From Agarivorans aestuarii (GTDB lineage Bacteria > Pseudomonadota > Gammaproteobacteria > Enterobacterales > Celerinatantimonadaceae), in NCBI RefSeq assembly GCF_019670125.1, contig NZ_AP023033.1, forward strand, positions 2,159,001 through 2,223,000: a stretch of DNA of 64,000 nt. Direction: 5' to 3'. A model generated the notes under the pieces. The model made no database searches, had not been told where the DNA came from, and worked only from the letters and a program-made list of their open reading frames with translations. The position numbers and the translations under genes are program-made. Shown here piece after piece: positions 9,749 through 18,160 of this stretch (position 1 is its first letter; the number at the start of each line of letters is the position of its first letter).

Positions 9749-10765
9749 ATGCAAGGCCTGAGTGAATTCCCGGAGATGGATCAACTGCTGAGCATCATTA
9801 AGCAGTTTCCAAATAAGCTAAAAGTAGAGTTGCTGTGCGAAGTTAAAGGCAACACAGATGCCTCTTATCCAGTTCATGCAATTAGTCTAGGTAAAGCTTC
9901 AATTGATAAACCTGGAGTGCTGTTTGTAGGTGGGGTTCACGGCGTTGAACGTATTGGTAGCCAAGTGGTATTGTCTTTTTTAGCTAGCTTGTTAAACCGT
10001 CTTGATTGGGATCTGCAATTGCAGCAGCTACTTGATGAATGCTATTTAGCTTTTATCCCAATTGTTAACCCCGGTGGCATGGTCATGCAGCGAAGATCCA
10101 ATGCTAAGGGGGTTGATTTAATGCGTAACTCACCAAGTATCGCAAAAGATGGTGCGAGCTTTATGGTTGGTGGGCAACAGATAAGCAGCAAGCTACCTTG
10201 GTTTCGTGGTAACAAAGGTGAAGCCATGGAAACGGAAAACAGGGCGCTTGTAGAGTTTGTAAAAACCAAGTTGTTTCCCAGGCCCTTTAGTTTAGTGCTT
10301 GATTGCCATAGTGGCTTTGGTCACAGTGACCGCCTTTGGTTTCCTTATGCAAACTCCGCCTCACAAGCAATAGTTGATCTTGGTGTGGTCTATCGCTTAC
10401 GTAAGGCTTTTTTTACTGGCTTCCCACATCAAAACTACTTGTTTGAGCCACAAACCAAACACTATGTTTGTCATGGCGACCTTTGGGACTACTGTTACGA
10501 TCAATCACTAAATCATTCGGGTACTTTTGTCCCTTTAACGCTGGAGATGGGCTCGTGGCGTTGGTTAAAGAAAAACCCGCTGCAAGTGTTCAATAGCTTA
10601 GGTTTATATCATCCGATGAAACCGCACCGAGTACAGCGCGTATTAAGGCGGCATTTGGTATTAATGGAATTTTTAATGGACGCGACTTATTCATGGCAAA
10701 CCTTGTTCAATGATCCACAATTGGAATTAGATAAATTGGCAGCCATTAAAAAGTGGTATTCATGA
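9749..10765 (+). CDS. M14-family zinc carboxypeptidase-like protein
   Basis: A probable cytosolic zinc metallopeptidase of the M14 (carboxypeptidase A-like) superfamily, 338 residues. The HxxE zinc pair is His64/Glu67 in GGVHGVERIG, the third ligand is His187 in LDCHSGFG, and the catalytic Glu is Glu266 in LTLEMGSW, all in the usual order. No signal peptide is visible. I chose ATG 9749 with AGCGAGGA just upstream; an in-frame TTG at 9722 would add nine residues. Its stop overlaps the next gene's start (ATGA), indicating translational coupling. Substrate unknown; murein peptides or modified amino acids are possible. Confidence 0.8.
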   Translation: MQGLSEFPEMDQLLSIIKQFPNKLKVELLCEVKGNTDASYPVHAISLGKASIDKPGVLFVGGVHGVERIGSQVVLSFLASLLNRLDWDLQLQQLLDECYLAFIPIVNPGGMVMQRRSNAKGVDLMRNSPSIAKDGASFMVGGQQISSKLPWFRGNKGEAMETENRALVEFVKTKLFPRPFSLVLDCHSGFGHSDRLWFPYANSASQAIVDLGVVYRLRKAFFTGFPHQNYLFEPQTKHYVCHGDLWDYCYDQSLNHSGTFVPLTLEMGSWRWLKKNPLQVFNSLGLYHPMKPHRVQRVLRRHLVLMEFLMDATYSWQTLFNDPQLELDKLAAIKKWYS

Positions 10766-11520
10766 AAAAAGCTCAAAGGCCAATTGTACTGATTCGTGGT
10801 TTAGTCAGGGAGCAACGCCATTGGGGGGACTTTTCTAAGTGTCTCGAGCAAGCATTCCCAGAGCGCTCAATATTGAGTTTTGATACCCCGGGTAATGGTC
10901 AATTGTGTCACTTAAGTAGTGCCGACACGATTGCCGAAATGCGGCAAAGCTTACGCATTCAACTTAGGCTCAAAAACGCTAACATTGATTCGGTTGATAT
11001 TGTTGCTATATCTTTAGGTGGCATGCTGGCGTTAGATTGGGCAACAAATTTTAGTCGTGAAGTTAATTCTTTGGTATTGATCAACTCTTCCAATGCGCAG
11101 TTCTCGCCGTTCTATAAACGCTTAAATTGGCGTATTTATCCGCATTTTTTCAGTGCAGTTTGGTCTAGAACATCCATTGAGCGTCAAACAAAAATTTTGC
11201 AATTAACCAGTAGCTTCCCTTTAAAGCACCAGCGCGTGCTGGACTCTTGGTTTAAGTGGGCAGAGCAATGCCCTGTGAGCTTAAAAAATGCTTACTTACA
11301 GCTTAAAGCTGCTGCGGCTTTTAGAGCACCAAATAAGCCCAAACAAGCTTTGCTGATTCTAAATAGCCGTAGAGACAAATTAGTGGATGCCAGTTGCAGT
11401 ACCGAGCTCGCAAGACGCTGGCAAGCAGATTTTAAGCAGCATCCCACAGCAGGGCACGATCTCCCCTTAGATGCGCCACTATGGACAGTGAAGCAAATTC
11501 AGCAATGGCTTGGTGCATAA
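10762..11520 (+). CDS. Alpha/beta-hydrolase fold protein
   Basis: A 252-residue cytosolic alpha/beta hydrolase. The nucleophile elbow AISLGG places the Ser at residue 84, and a C-terminal TAGHDLPLD holds the likely catalytic His, with an Asp in RRDKLVD. The start ATG overlaps the stop of the M14 gene by four bases (ATGA); an in-frame GTG at 10753 is less likely. Pairing with the metallopeptidase suggests the two act on one compound (inference). It resembles BioH-like small esterases only in fold, so I do not name it bioH although the biotin cluster in this window lacks that gene. Confidence 0.8.
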   Translation: MKKAQRPIVLIRGLVREQRHWGDFSKCLEQAFPERSILSFDTPGNGQLCHLSSADTIAEMRQSLRIQLRLKNANIDSVDIVAISLGGMLALDWATNFSREVNSLVLINSSNAQFSPFYKRLNWRIYPHFFSAVWSRTSIERQTKILQLTSSFPLKHQRVLDSWFKWAEQCPVSLKNAYLQLKAAAAFRAPNKPKQALLILNSRRDKLVDASCSTELARRWQADFKQHPTAGHDLPLDAPLWTVKQIQQWLGA

Positions 11521-11578
11521 AGCTGCTAATCTTAAAATCGTAATTGGGGTTTTGGTATTTACTTAAAGGTGGATGTTT

Positions 11579-12145
11579 ATGGCTAAATGGCTGTTTATTT
11601 TGAGCTTGTTTTCATGCTCTACGCTAGCGAATCAATTGGCCATTGAAGTTATCGAAGGCGCTTATCCAAAGCTTACTTTTCGCATAGAAGCACTTGAACA
11701 GCTTGAACTTAGGGCGCAAAACAAAGCCAGTAAAAATGACCAAGACCAGGTGTTACAGATAACTTTACCTTCAAGCTCTGCATGTATCGCTGATAACTTA
11801 CAGTTGCTAAAAGGCCGCTTAATTGCTTTAGAGTTTGCTTGGGACCCAAGCATTCAGCAGCAAGTCTCTATATTAAGCCAAGGTCAATTATGGAAAGATT
11901 TACCCTATCGAGTACTTATAGCCAGTTCTAGCCCTAGCTGTAAGTTGCCAAATATTGAGCTCGACCTTCCCAGTTTGTCAGTGTTTAACGAAGGTTGGGG
12001 TAGGGTAAATGTTAGCGAGGTATCAGGCGTCGACTCTCATAACTTTTTTGTGGTGCAGCAAATTGGCAATAGTTATCAGTTTAATTTAGTTAGCCCCAAT
12101 CACACTAAAGCGCAGCACTACTGGTTAAAGTTCTACGCTCAATAG
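11579..12145 (+). CDS. Secreted or periplasmic protein of unknown function
   Basis: A 188-residue protein not recognised. It begins with a typical signal peptide (MAKWLFILSLFSCSTLA, probable cleavage before NQLAIEV), so the mature part is exported. Two Cys in the mature region could form a disulfide. The AAGGTGG at 11565-11571 is better spaced for ATG 11579 than for the in-frame ATG at 11573. It follows the hydrolase genes on the same strand. Confidence 0.7.
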   Translation: MAKWLFILSLFSCSTLANQLAIEVIEGAYPKLTFRIEALEQLELRAQNKASKNDQDQVLQITLPSSSACIADNLQLLKGRLIALEFAWDPSIQQQVSILSQGQLWKDLPYRVLIASSSPSCKLPNIELDLPSLSVFNEGWGRVNVSEVSGVDSHNFFVVQQIGNSYQFNLVSPNHTKAQHYWLKFYAQ

Positions 12146-12233
12146 CGCTGCTTTCAGCGTTTCATCAAATTGTCATATTAAATTGTGAACACTATGTTTC
12201 AATATACAACCAAAATTGCTTAGGTAGCTTTGT

Positions 12234-13055
12234 TTGAACCAACCGCTAATTCAAGAGCCCATCGCCAAACTAAAGAAGTTAAAACGTTATCAATATGAAC
12301 GTTATGCGGTGTTGTGTCGCTTAGCTTATCCTTCGGCCATGGAAGGCATGACAGAACAACTTGATAAGTATTTGTATAAGGATGTGTTTGATCGTTGGGG
12401 ACGTTCTACTACGCGCGTTCTTTGGAAGGAAAACAAAGACGAAGTAATAGTGGTGTTTCGCGGTTCAATGAATATCTTTGATTGGCTGGTGAATTTAGCC
12501 TTTATTCCACGTAAGTATCGAGTAGGGAAAGAGCATTACCATGTACATTGGGGCTATTTGCAGCTTCTCGAGCAATTAAGTTGCGATCCCAATCGAAGCA
12601 AACACAAATATACGGTTTATCAGCGTCTTGAATCTATATTGTTGCCATTGATGGAGCAGGGCAAGCGCATCTCCCTTACGGGTCATTCTTCGGGCGGTTG
12701 TATGGCAGTGCTGGTGGCCGATAGGTTAGAGAGGCAATACCCTAAAAAGGTAAAACGGGTTGTAACTTTTGGCCAGCCCGCTACGGGCCTGTGGAATTTT
12801 AAGAAACATTACAAATTACACCGTAAAACTTACCGGATATGCTGTGACTTAGATATTGTAACTTTCCTACCACCTCTGCCATTTGTATATTGGCATGTGG
12901 GCAGAATGCTGTGGTTACATGATGAAAAAATTTACGAAAACACGCCTACTTGGTATCGCTTGAGTAAATCGTTGGTAAGTTGGTTATTACTGCCGTTTAC
13001 CTATCACTACATGCGTAAATATATTCGCAATAAAGATTACTTCGACGAACACTAA
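12234..13055 (+). CDS. Class-3-like lipase (alpha/beta hydrolase)
   Basis: A 273-residue protein with the fungal-type (class 3) lipase layout. VVFRGS supplies the oxyanion strand near residue 75, the GHSSGG elbow has Ser152, Asp207 lies in DLDIVTFLPP and His221 in YWHVG, a complete Ser-Asp-His set. No signal peptide is visible, although hydrophobic patches occur near the C terminus. The TTG at 12234 gives full length with an upstream AGGTAG; the first internal ATG would remove about 20 residues before a conserved-looking CRLAYPSAMEG region. Substrate unknown. Confidence 0.75.
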   Translation: MNQPLIQEPIAKLKKLKRYQYERYAVLCRLAYPSAMEGMTEQLDKYLYKDVFDRWGRSTTRVLWKENKDEVIVVFRGSMNIFDWLVNLAFIPRKYRVGKEHYHVHWGYLQLLEQLSCDPNRSKHKYTVYQRLESILLPLMEQGKRISLTGHSSGGCMAVLVADRLERQYPKKVKRVVTFGQPATGLWNFKKHYKLHRKTYRICCDLDIVTFLPPLPFVYWHVGRMLWLHDEKIYENTPTWYRLSKSLVSWLLLPFTYHYMRKYIRNKDYFDEH

Positions 13056-13065
13056 AGCGGGTTAA

Positions 13066-13521
13066 TTAAGAGCCAGCGGCACTGCGATAAGACTGAACGG
13101 CGCGAATGCCTTTTTTACTCACGTTAACCACTTCTGTTCTTGGCCAGCGTCCACAGAGCAGAGTGATAAACTGCTCGTCTTCTTTGTAGTAAACATAGCG
13201 CTGACCTTGACCCAAGCTGCAGCACACGGGTTTGTCATCTAAATAACTAATGCTAACAAAACCACCTTGTGAACTGACATTGGGACACCAATCTTTTGTG
13301 GTACCACCATGGTGATTAGGTTGTTGGGCACGCAATACGGAGAGTACGTCTACGGTGTTGGCTGGGTGTGTAGAAAACCAGTTAAGGTAATCTGAAAAGC
13401 TCAAATCTTTGTCGTAAAACTTTGCCAAGGTTACCTTTTGCATTTGCAATATCGCTAAAATCATAACTAACAAAGCGATGATGAAAGGAAAAAGTATTCT
13501 ATAGAACAAAGTTTGAAACAT
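13066..13521 (-). CDS. Single-pass membrane protein with a Cys-rich domain, unknown
   Basis: A 151-residue protein with one N-terminal membrane helix (about residues 8-25) and a soluble domain containing WCPN, a CC pair and a further Cys, probably periplasmic and disulfide-bonded. I prefer ATG 13521 with an upstream GGCAGG; a TTG at 13563 would add 14 residues without a better ribosome-binding site. It converges with the lipase gene. Function not recognised. Confidence 0.65.
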   Translation of the reverse strand: MFQTLFYRILFPFIIALLVMILAILQMQKVTLAKFYDKDLSFSDYLNWFSTHPANTVDVLSVLRAQQPNHHGGTTKDWCPNVSSQGGFVSISYLDDKPVCCSLGQGQRYVYYKEDEQFITLLCGRWPRTEVVNVSKKGIRAVQSYRSAAGS

Positions 13522-13694
13522 TGTGCCTGCCGTAAGTTTTGTGACCGCGGACGATTCTAACAAAAATGTGATGTATGTCTAATTATATATGTGAACAACA
13601 AAGATTCTTTATAAGCGACGGTACTAGCTTATAGACAAACTGAATTTGCAGAAGACCTTTAGTTAGTTACAGTTTTGCTAACTGGAGAGCGCAG

Positions 13695-13856
13695 ATGTTA
13701 CGCAAAATTTTGTTAATAGTTATTGTTCTAAGTCTACTAATCGCATGGTTTAGCCATGACTTAGTCCGAGCGGTATTCGAAGCAACGGCATTTGTAGCAG
13801 TGCTTGTCATGTTGGGGTGTTCCTTATTTGGAAAAGACCAAGATACTCAAAACTAA
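13695..13856 (+). CDS. Small (53-residue) hydrophobic membrane protein
   Basis: A short gene starting at ATG 13695 with GGAG about 7 nt upstream. The product has a hydrophobic N-terminal helix after two basic residues (MLRKILLIVIVLSLLIAWFS), a short polar turn HDLVRA, and a second hydrophobic segment ending in GCSLFGKDQDTQN. Two helices in a hairpin with a charged tail is a typical small inner-membrane protein layout. Function unknown. Confidence 0.6.
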   Translation: MLRKILLIVIVLSLLIAWFSHDLVRAVFEATAFVAVLVMLGCSLFGKDQDTQN

Positions 13857-13885
13857 AAACTCGAGCTTAATTTCATCTAGGCCTT

Positions 13886-14827
13886 CTAGTAGAAAGCTTT
13901 AATGATAAGCAATGAACCTATGGCAATGCAGATCCAGAGGCTCACACCAAGTAACAATGGTTTACAACCAGCTTGCTGCAAATTTTTAGCGGTTAAGCCA
14001 TAACCAATCAAAAATAAACACACACCCAACAATTGCTTCGAAATCTCAAATAAGCCTTTATATACAGCTTCAAACATTGGCACATAGTTGCTGATGAGCA
14101 TGGCTATTATGTAAAAGAGAATGAAGTAGGGTATCGAAATCTTGCCATCTTTCTCTTTGAATATTACCGCGCTTAATAACGCAACGGGTATAATCCATAG
14201 AGCTCTAGCAAGCTTTACAGTAGTCGCTACACTTAGCGCTTCATCGCCATAACTAGCTGCTGCGCCCACCACTGAAGAAGTGTCATGAATAGCGATGGCT
14301 GCCCAGTAGCCAAATTGACTTTGGCTTAAATCAAATAAGTGACCGAGTAGTGGGAAAATAAAGAGGCCGCAAGCATTTAAAATGAACACAGTGGCTAAAG
14401 CCAAAGAGATTTGTTTGCTGCTGGCTTTAATCGCTGGTGAAACTGCGGCAATAGCACTACCGCCACAAATGGCGGTACCTACCGAGATTAAATAACCAGT
14501 TTTGCGCTCAATACCCAGAAGCTTAGTAGCGACTAAGCCGAGAATTAGAGTGAAAGCGATAGAACCAACGATTAAACCAAAACCATGCTGGGTGTATTCT
14601 ATGGCTTGAGTGATAGAGATGCCAAAACCTAAGCCTACAACGGATATTGCCAATAAACGTTTAGTGAGCGCGCCTACATCTATGCTTTTTGGTGTTAAAC
14701 CAAAGCTGGCTAAGCAAGCACCAATCACCAGCGCGCCCGGACCATTAATCAGTGGCGTGATGATGATTGAACAGAAGACAATGCACAATACATCGGCTTT
14801 GCTCATTTGTTTTAGTTTTTCTAACAT
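13886..14827 (-). CDS. YeiH/UPF0324-family membrane transporter
   Basis: A 313-residue integral membrane protein with about ten hydrophobic segments. It matches the YeiH family (putative sulfate exporter/UPF0324): an early ITPLINGPGALVIGACLA stretch, GFGISI, the conserved GTAICGGSAIAAVSPAI segment and AIHDTSSVVGAAA. E. coli yeiH lies beside a LysR regulator; none is present here, and the neighbours are the small membrane protein and the patatin. Substrate unproven. Confidence 0.8.
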   Translation of the reverse strand: MLEKLKQMSKADVLCIVFCSIIITPLINGPGALVIGACLASFGLTPKSIDVGALTKRLLAISVVGLGFGISITQAIEYTQHGFGLIVGSIAFTLILGLVATKLLGIERKTGYLISVGTAICGGSAIAAVSPAIKASSKQISLALATVFILNACGLFIFPLLGHLFDLSQSQFGYWAAIAIHDTSSVVGAAASYGDEALSVATTVKLARALWIIPVALLSAVIFKEKDGKISIPYFILFYIIAMLISNYVPMFEAVYKGLFEISKQLLGVCLFLIGYGLTAKNLQQAGCKPLLLGVSLWICIAIGSLLIIKAFY

Positions 14828-15006
14828 TCTAAGCCCTCGGCAACTGGAGTAAGTATACGCCTTGAAAGGACTCGCTGCATGGTGATTATTTGGCGACTAA
14901 AATTAAACTTATGCCATTATCTTATTGTTTTATAGATACTATTAATTCTTATATAACTAATATTGATTATTTTAATCGATAATATTCATCAGCCTGAAAA
15001 GGCAAA

Positions 15007-15936
15007 TTATCGGTAAAACAACTCTTCTTCTATCTGTGGTCTCATCAGTACTGTCACTCTTTTCCCTTCGGCTATCGCTTCCTCGGCGCGATGAAAATCC
15101 ATGATCCCTATGTCTCCCAGTTTAGGAGAGAGCAAAATATCGGGTGGATCACCCGCCATTCGAGTCCGGGTTAAACGTTCTTGCATAATGTTAATCGAGG
15201 TAGACATTACCCCAATCATACCTGGGGAGCGATTATTGTTTGGTTGCTTAAGGTTACTAAGCATTGAATTAAGGAAATCTTTGCCGCCACCTAATAAGCG
15301 CCAAAATGGTTGCTCGTTAGCGTTGCTATCTTGCTCATTCAATTCTAACGGATGGTCTGTTAGCGCTATTCTTGATTTATCATTATTAAGGTTTACCGCA
15401 ATAACGATGTCGGCACCCATTGCTCGACACAGCGAAACCGGTACCGGATTGACCACTGCGCCATCTACCAGCCATTGGTCTTTCAATCGATAGGGAGCCA
15501 TTAGCCCCGGCATAGCGCACGAAGCTCTTACTGCGTCACGAACCTTGCCTTTTTGCAGCCATATCTCTTTACCTGACTCTAGCTCGGTAGCAACCGCACC
15601 AAAGGGGATAGTAAGTTGTTCAATCATATCGCTACCGATGTATTTTTCTGCGGCGTTAAACACTTTTTCTCCGGTGAGCAAACCGCCACGATAGAGGGAA
15701 AAGTCCATCAAGTTAAAAACCTGCCAACTGGAAAGGCTTAAGGCCCATTCATGTAATTTGTCTATTCGTTGGCAAGCATACGCAGCGCCAACCAATGCGC
15801 CGATGGAGCAGCCAGACACAATATGGGGGCGGATCCCCATATCTTGCAGTGCCATAATCACACCGAGGTGTGACCAACCTCTTGCTGCGCCACTTCCAAG
15901 CGCTAAACCAATTTTTAACTCACTTTTGCCAGTCAT
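15007..15936 (-). CDS. rssA: Patatin-like phospholipase, RssA/NTE family
   Basis: A 309-residue patatin-fold serine hydrolase with a Ser-Asp dyad: the oxyanion loop GSGAARGWSHLG (residues 14-25), the elbow GCSIG with Ser44, and VDGAVVNPVP with Asp158. No signal peptide. The layout and length match E. coli RssA and bacterial NTE-like proteins. I start at ATG 15936, which has GGAG seven bases upstream; an in-frame GTG at 15942 is the alternative. The E. coli partner rssB is not adjacent. Natural substrate unknown. Confidence 0.8.
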   Translation of the reverse strand: MTGKSELKIGLALGSGAARGWSHLGVIMALQDMGIRPHIVSGCSIGALVGAAYACQRIDKLHEWALSLSSWQVFNLMDFSLYRGGLLTGEKVFNAAEKYIGSDMIEQLTIPFGAVATELESGKEIWLQKGKVRDAVRASCAMPGLMAPYRLKDQWLVDGAVVNPVPVSLCRAMGADIVIAVNLNNDKSRIALTDHPLELNEQDSNANEQPFWRLLGGGKDFLNSMLSNLKQPNNNRSPGMIGVMSTSINIMQERLTRTRMAGDPPDILLSPKLGDIGIMDFHRAEEAIAEGKRVTVLMRPQIEEELFYR

Positions 15937-16128
15937 TAGCACTCCGTTCGAAGAACCTTATTTGATTAGCATTGTTGCTTAAACTTATTCAAGATCCTAG
16001 AGACTTCTAAGCTCAAATTGAGGAAGTTATCATTTTATTGATATTGCTATCTTAAAGTACATTAAGCCAAATAATAATTGCTGGTAAGTCGCTGTTTGTA
16101 TTGTAAATCAAGGTAAAATTCATTGAAA

Positions 16129-16138
16129 ACTAGCTAGT
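16129..16138. promoter_or_regulatory. Palindrome upstream of the TetR-RND operon, candidate operator
   Basis: ACTAGCTAGT is a perfect 10-bp palindrome, 78 bp before the regulator's ATG, in a 279-bp gap otherwise without a gene. TetR regulators usually bind palindromes upstream of their own operon; the assignment is position-based only. Confidence 0.25.
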
Positions 16139-16215
16139 GAAGAATTTAACTAGGCGCAGCAAACTCAGTTATGTCTTATTATTAATTCTACATCTGATGA
16201 ATAATTCAAAAGTTT

Positions 16216-16872
16216 ATGAGCCCAAAGAACCCTGTTGGACGACCAAAAGGCGATAGTAAAGCCAGAGAAAAGTTGCTGGAAGCGGCAACCCAGCTCTTCG
16301 CAAAACTTGATTACGACAAAGTATCGATACGCATGATAGCTAATAAAGCGGCAGTTGATGCTGCGCTAATTCGTTATTACTTTGGCTCTAAAGCCCAGTT
16401 ATTTGGAGAGATGTTAAAAAATGTCTCTAATCCGGTGTTTAATGCTTTACAGCAGGGCAAGCAAAATACCGATATAAGTGATTTAGGCAAGGTAATGCGC
16501 GGCTACTACACCACCATGGTGGAAAACCCATATTTTCCTAAACTCATATACAAATTGTCGGGCTTACCTAGAGAGCACGAAAGTGCTCAGCAACTAGAAC
16601 TTATGATAAGCAACATGGGGCGGTTTAAAAGCAAAGCATTGTTTGAACAGTTGGTAAACAAAAAGGCTTTAATAGAAGGCATAGACCCAGAGATGGCGCA
16701 AATTAGCTTTCTTAGTTTGATGGTGTTTCCATTCTTAATGCCTGAGCGTTTATTGGAAGCTAATCAAATTGAATTATCGAAACAAAAATTTTTAAAACTT
16801 GCCGATCACAACGTTCAGTTGCTTGAGCGTGGATTGTTTAAATCAAAGGAACAACGTAATGCAGCTCAATAA
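16216..16872 (+). CDS. TetR-family transcriptional regulator of the RND operon
   Basis: A 218-residue repressor-type protein. The N-terminal helix-turn-helix domain covers about residues 15-65 and includes the typical ATQLFAKLDYDKVSIRMIA and ALIRYYFGSKAQLF; the C-terminal ligand-binding domain is unassigned. It overlaps the adaptor gene by 14 bp and so is co-transcribed with the pump it probably controls. The ribosome-binding site is weak. The effector is unknown. Confidence 0.9.
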   Translation: MSPKNPVGRPKGDSKAREKLLEAATQLFAKLDYDKVSIRMIANKAAVDAALIRYYFGSKAQLFGEMLKNVSNPVFNALQQGKQNTDISDLGKVMRGYYTTMVENPYFPKLIYKLSGLPREHESAQQLELMISNMGRFKSKALFEQLVNKKALIEGIDPEMAQISFLSLMVFPFLMPERLLEANQIELSKQKFLKLADHNVQLLERGLFKSKEQRNAAQ

Positions 16873-18160
16873 ACCTTGGTTGATTTTCCCAGGCATTGCT
16901 ATTGGTATTTTTTTTCTAGTTCTCGCCATTACGACTAAAGAAGTGGCGCCATTAAATGCTCAGCATCAGTCGTCTCGATTGGTTGAAGTGACGGAACTAA
17001 AGCAACAAGCTGCAGCACCTTTGGCCATTGCTTACGGTAGAGTGGAGCCTAAAACGAGCTGGGAAGCTGTTGCAGAAGTGAGTGGCAACCTAGTTTATCG
17101 CCATCCCTTGTTAGAAGAAGGGAGATTTTTACCCAAGGGTACGCTGTTACTTAAAATTGACCCTCTTGAGTACAGCTTAAAAATGGTGCAAGCAGAGGCC
17201 AATTTAAACGCAAGCATGACTCAGCTGGCTCGTTTAACTCAAGAAGAAACCAACTTAAAAACCAGCTTAGATATTGAGCGCCAACGCGCTTTGTTGGTAG
17301 ATGAAGAGTTCAAACGTAAACAAAAGCTTAAGGATCAGAACCTGATTTCTAGCTCGGAGCTAGAAAACCAAAAGCAAAATGTATTAATTCAAAATAACGT
17401 GGTTCAAGAGCTTGAGAATGCCTTGCAACTCATCCCCGATGATAAGCGAGTTGCTGAAGCACAACTCGCAGTAGAAAAAGCCAAGTTTGAAGATGCCCAG
17501 CGTCAACTTAGTAAAACGGAGATTGTGCTGCCTTTTGACGCCAAAATTGCTGAAGTAAATATTGAAACCGAACAAGTAGTTAATTTGCAATCGGTAATGG
17601 TGGTAGCGCAAAAGCTGGATGTGATGGTGGCAGACGTGCAGTTGTCACTCAATGATATGCGCCATCTAGTGAGCAGTGTACAGCATTATCAAAACGCCTT
17701 GGGCTTGCCATCTATTGACGAATTAGAATTTGAAGCATCGATAAGCCTAGTGGCTTCGGGAATAGAATATCGTTGGCCAGCCAAAGTAACCCGTGTAGCT
17801 GAGTCAGTAAGTGTTGAACAAGCCACCGTTGGCATGTTCTTAGAAGTCGCACAAGACATTGCCAGCATGGATTTAGCTCAACAAATCCCATTGACTAAGG
17901 GCATGTATGTACAAGCGACGATAAAGGGCTATCCGCAGCAACACTTTGTGGTGCCAGAAAGAGCGTTGCACGGCAGCAATATTTACCTGATGGACAGCGA
18001 AGACAAGCTGAACATTGTTCCAGTGACTGTGATATTTAGAACTGAGCAGGGTGTGGCAATCAGCGGAGATATTAGCAGTGGTGAGCAGCTGATTCTTAAT
18101 GATCTTATTCCAGCGGTAGAGGGGATGAGCCTGCGAGTAGAGGAAGCGCCAAATGCTTAA
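16859..18160 (+). CDS. RND efflux periplasmic adaptor (membrane fusion protein)
   Basis: A 433-residue HlyD/MFP-type adaptor linking an inner-membrane RND pump to an outer-membrane channel. One N-terminal membrane anchor (about residues 5-25) is followed by a lipoyl-like half motif, a long alpha-helical hairpin rich in Gln/Glu/Lys (about residues 100-215), the returning lipoyl/beta-barrel segments (LPFDAKIAEVNIETEQVV) and a membrane-proximal domain. ATG 16859 has AAGGA eight bases upstream; the longer frame from 16799 lies inside the TetR gene and is not needed. It overlaps the pump gene by 8 bp. No outer-membrane channel gene is present. Confidence 0.9.
   Translation: MQLNKPWLIFPGIAIGIFFLVLAITTKEVAPLNAQHQSSRLVEVTELKQQAAAPLAIAYGRVEPKTSWEAVAEVSGNLVYRHPLLEEGRFLPKGTLLLKIDPLEYSLKMVQAEANLNASMTQLARLTQEETNLKTSLDIERQRALLVDEEFKRKQKLKDQNLISSSELENQKQNVLIQNNVVQELENALQLIPDDKRVAEAQLAVEKAKFEDAQRQLSKTEIVLPFDAKIAEVNIETEQVVNLQSVMVVAQKLDVMVADVQLSLNDMRHLVSSVQHYQNALGLPSIDELEFEASISLVASGIEYRWPAKVTRVAESVSVEQATVGMFLEVAQDIASMDLAQQIPLTKGMYVQATIKGYPQQHFVVPERALHGSNIYLMDSEDKLNIVPVTVIFRTEQGVAISGDISSGEQLILNDLIPAVEGMSLRVEEAPNA

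Noticed and set aside
10762-11520. The alpha/beta hydrolase as the missing biotin gene bioH
   Set aside because: It lacks clear BioH-specific similarity beyond the fold, is 42 kb from the bio cluster and is coupled to an M14 peptidase gene.
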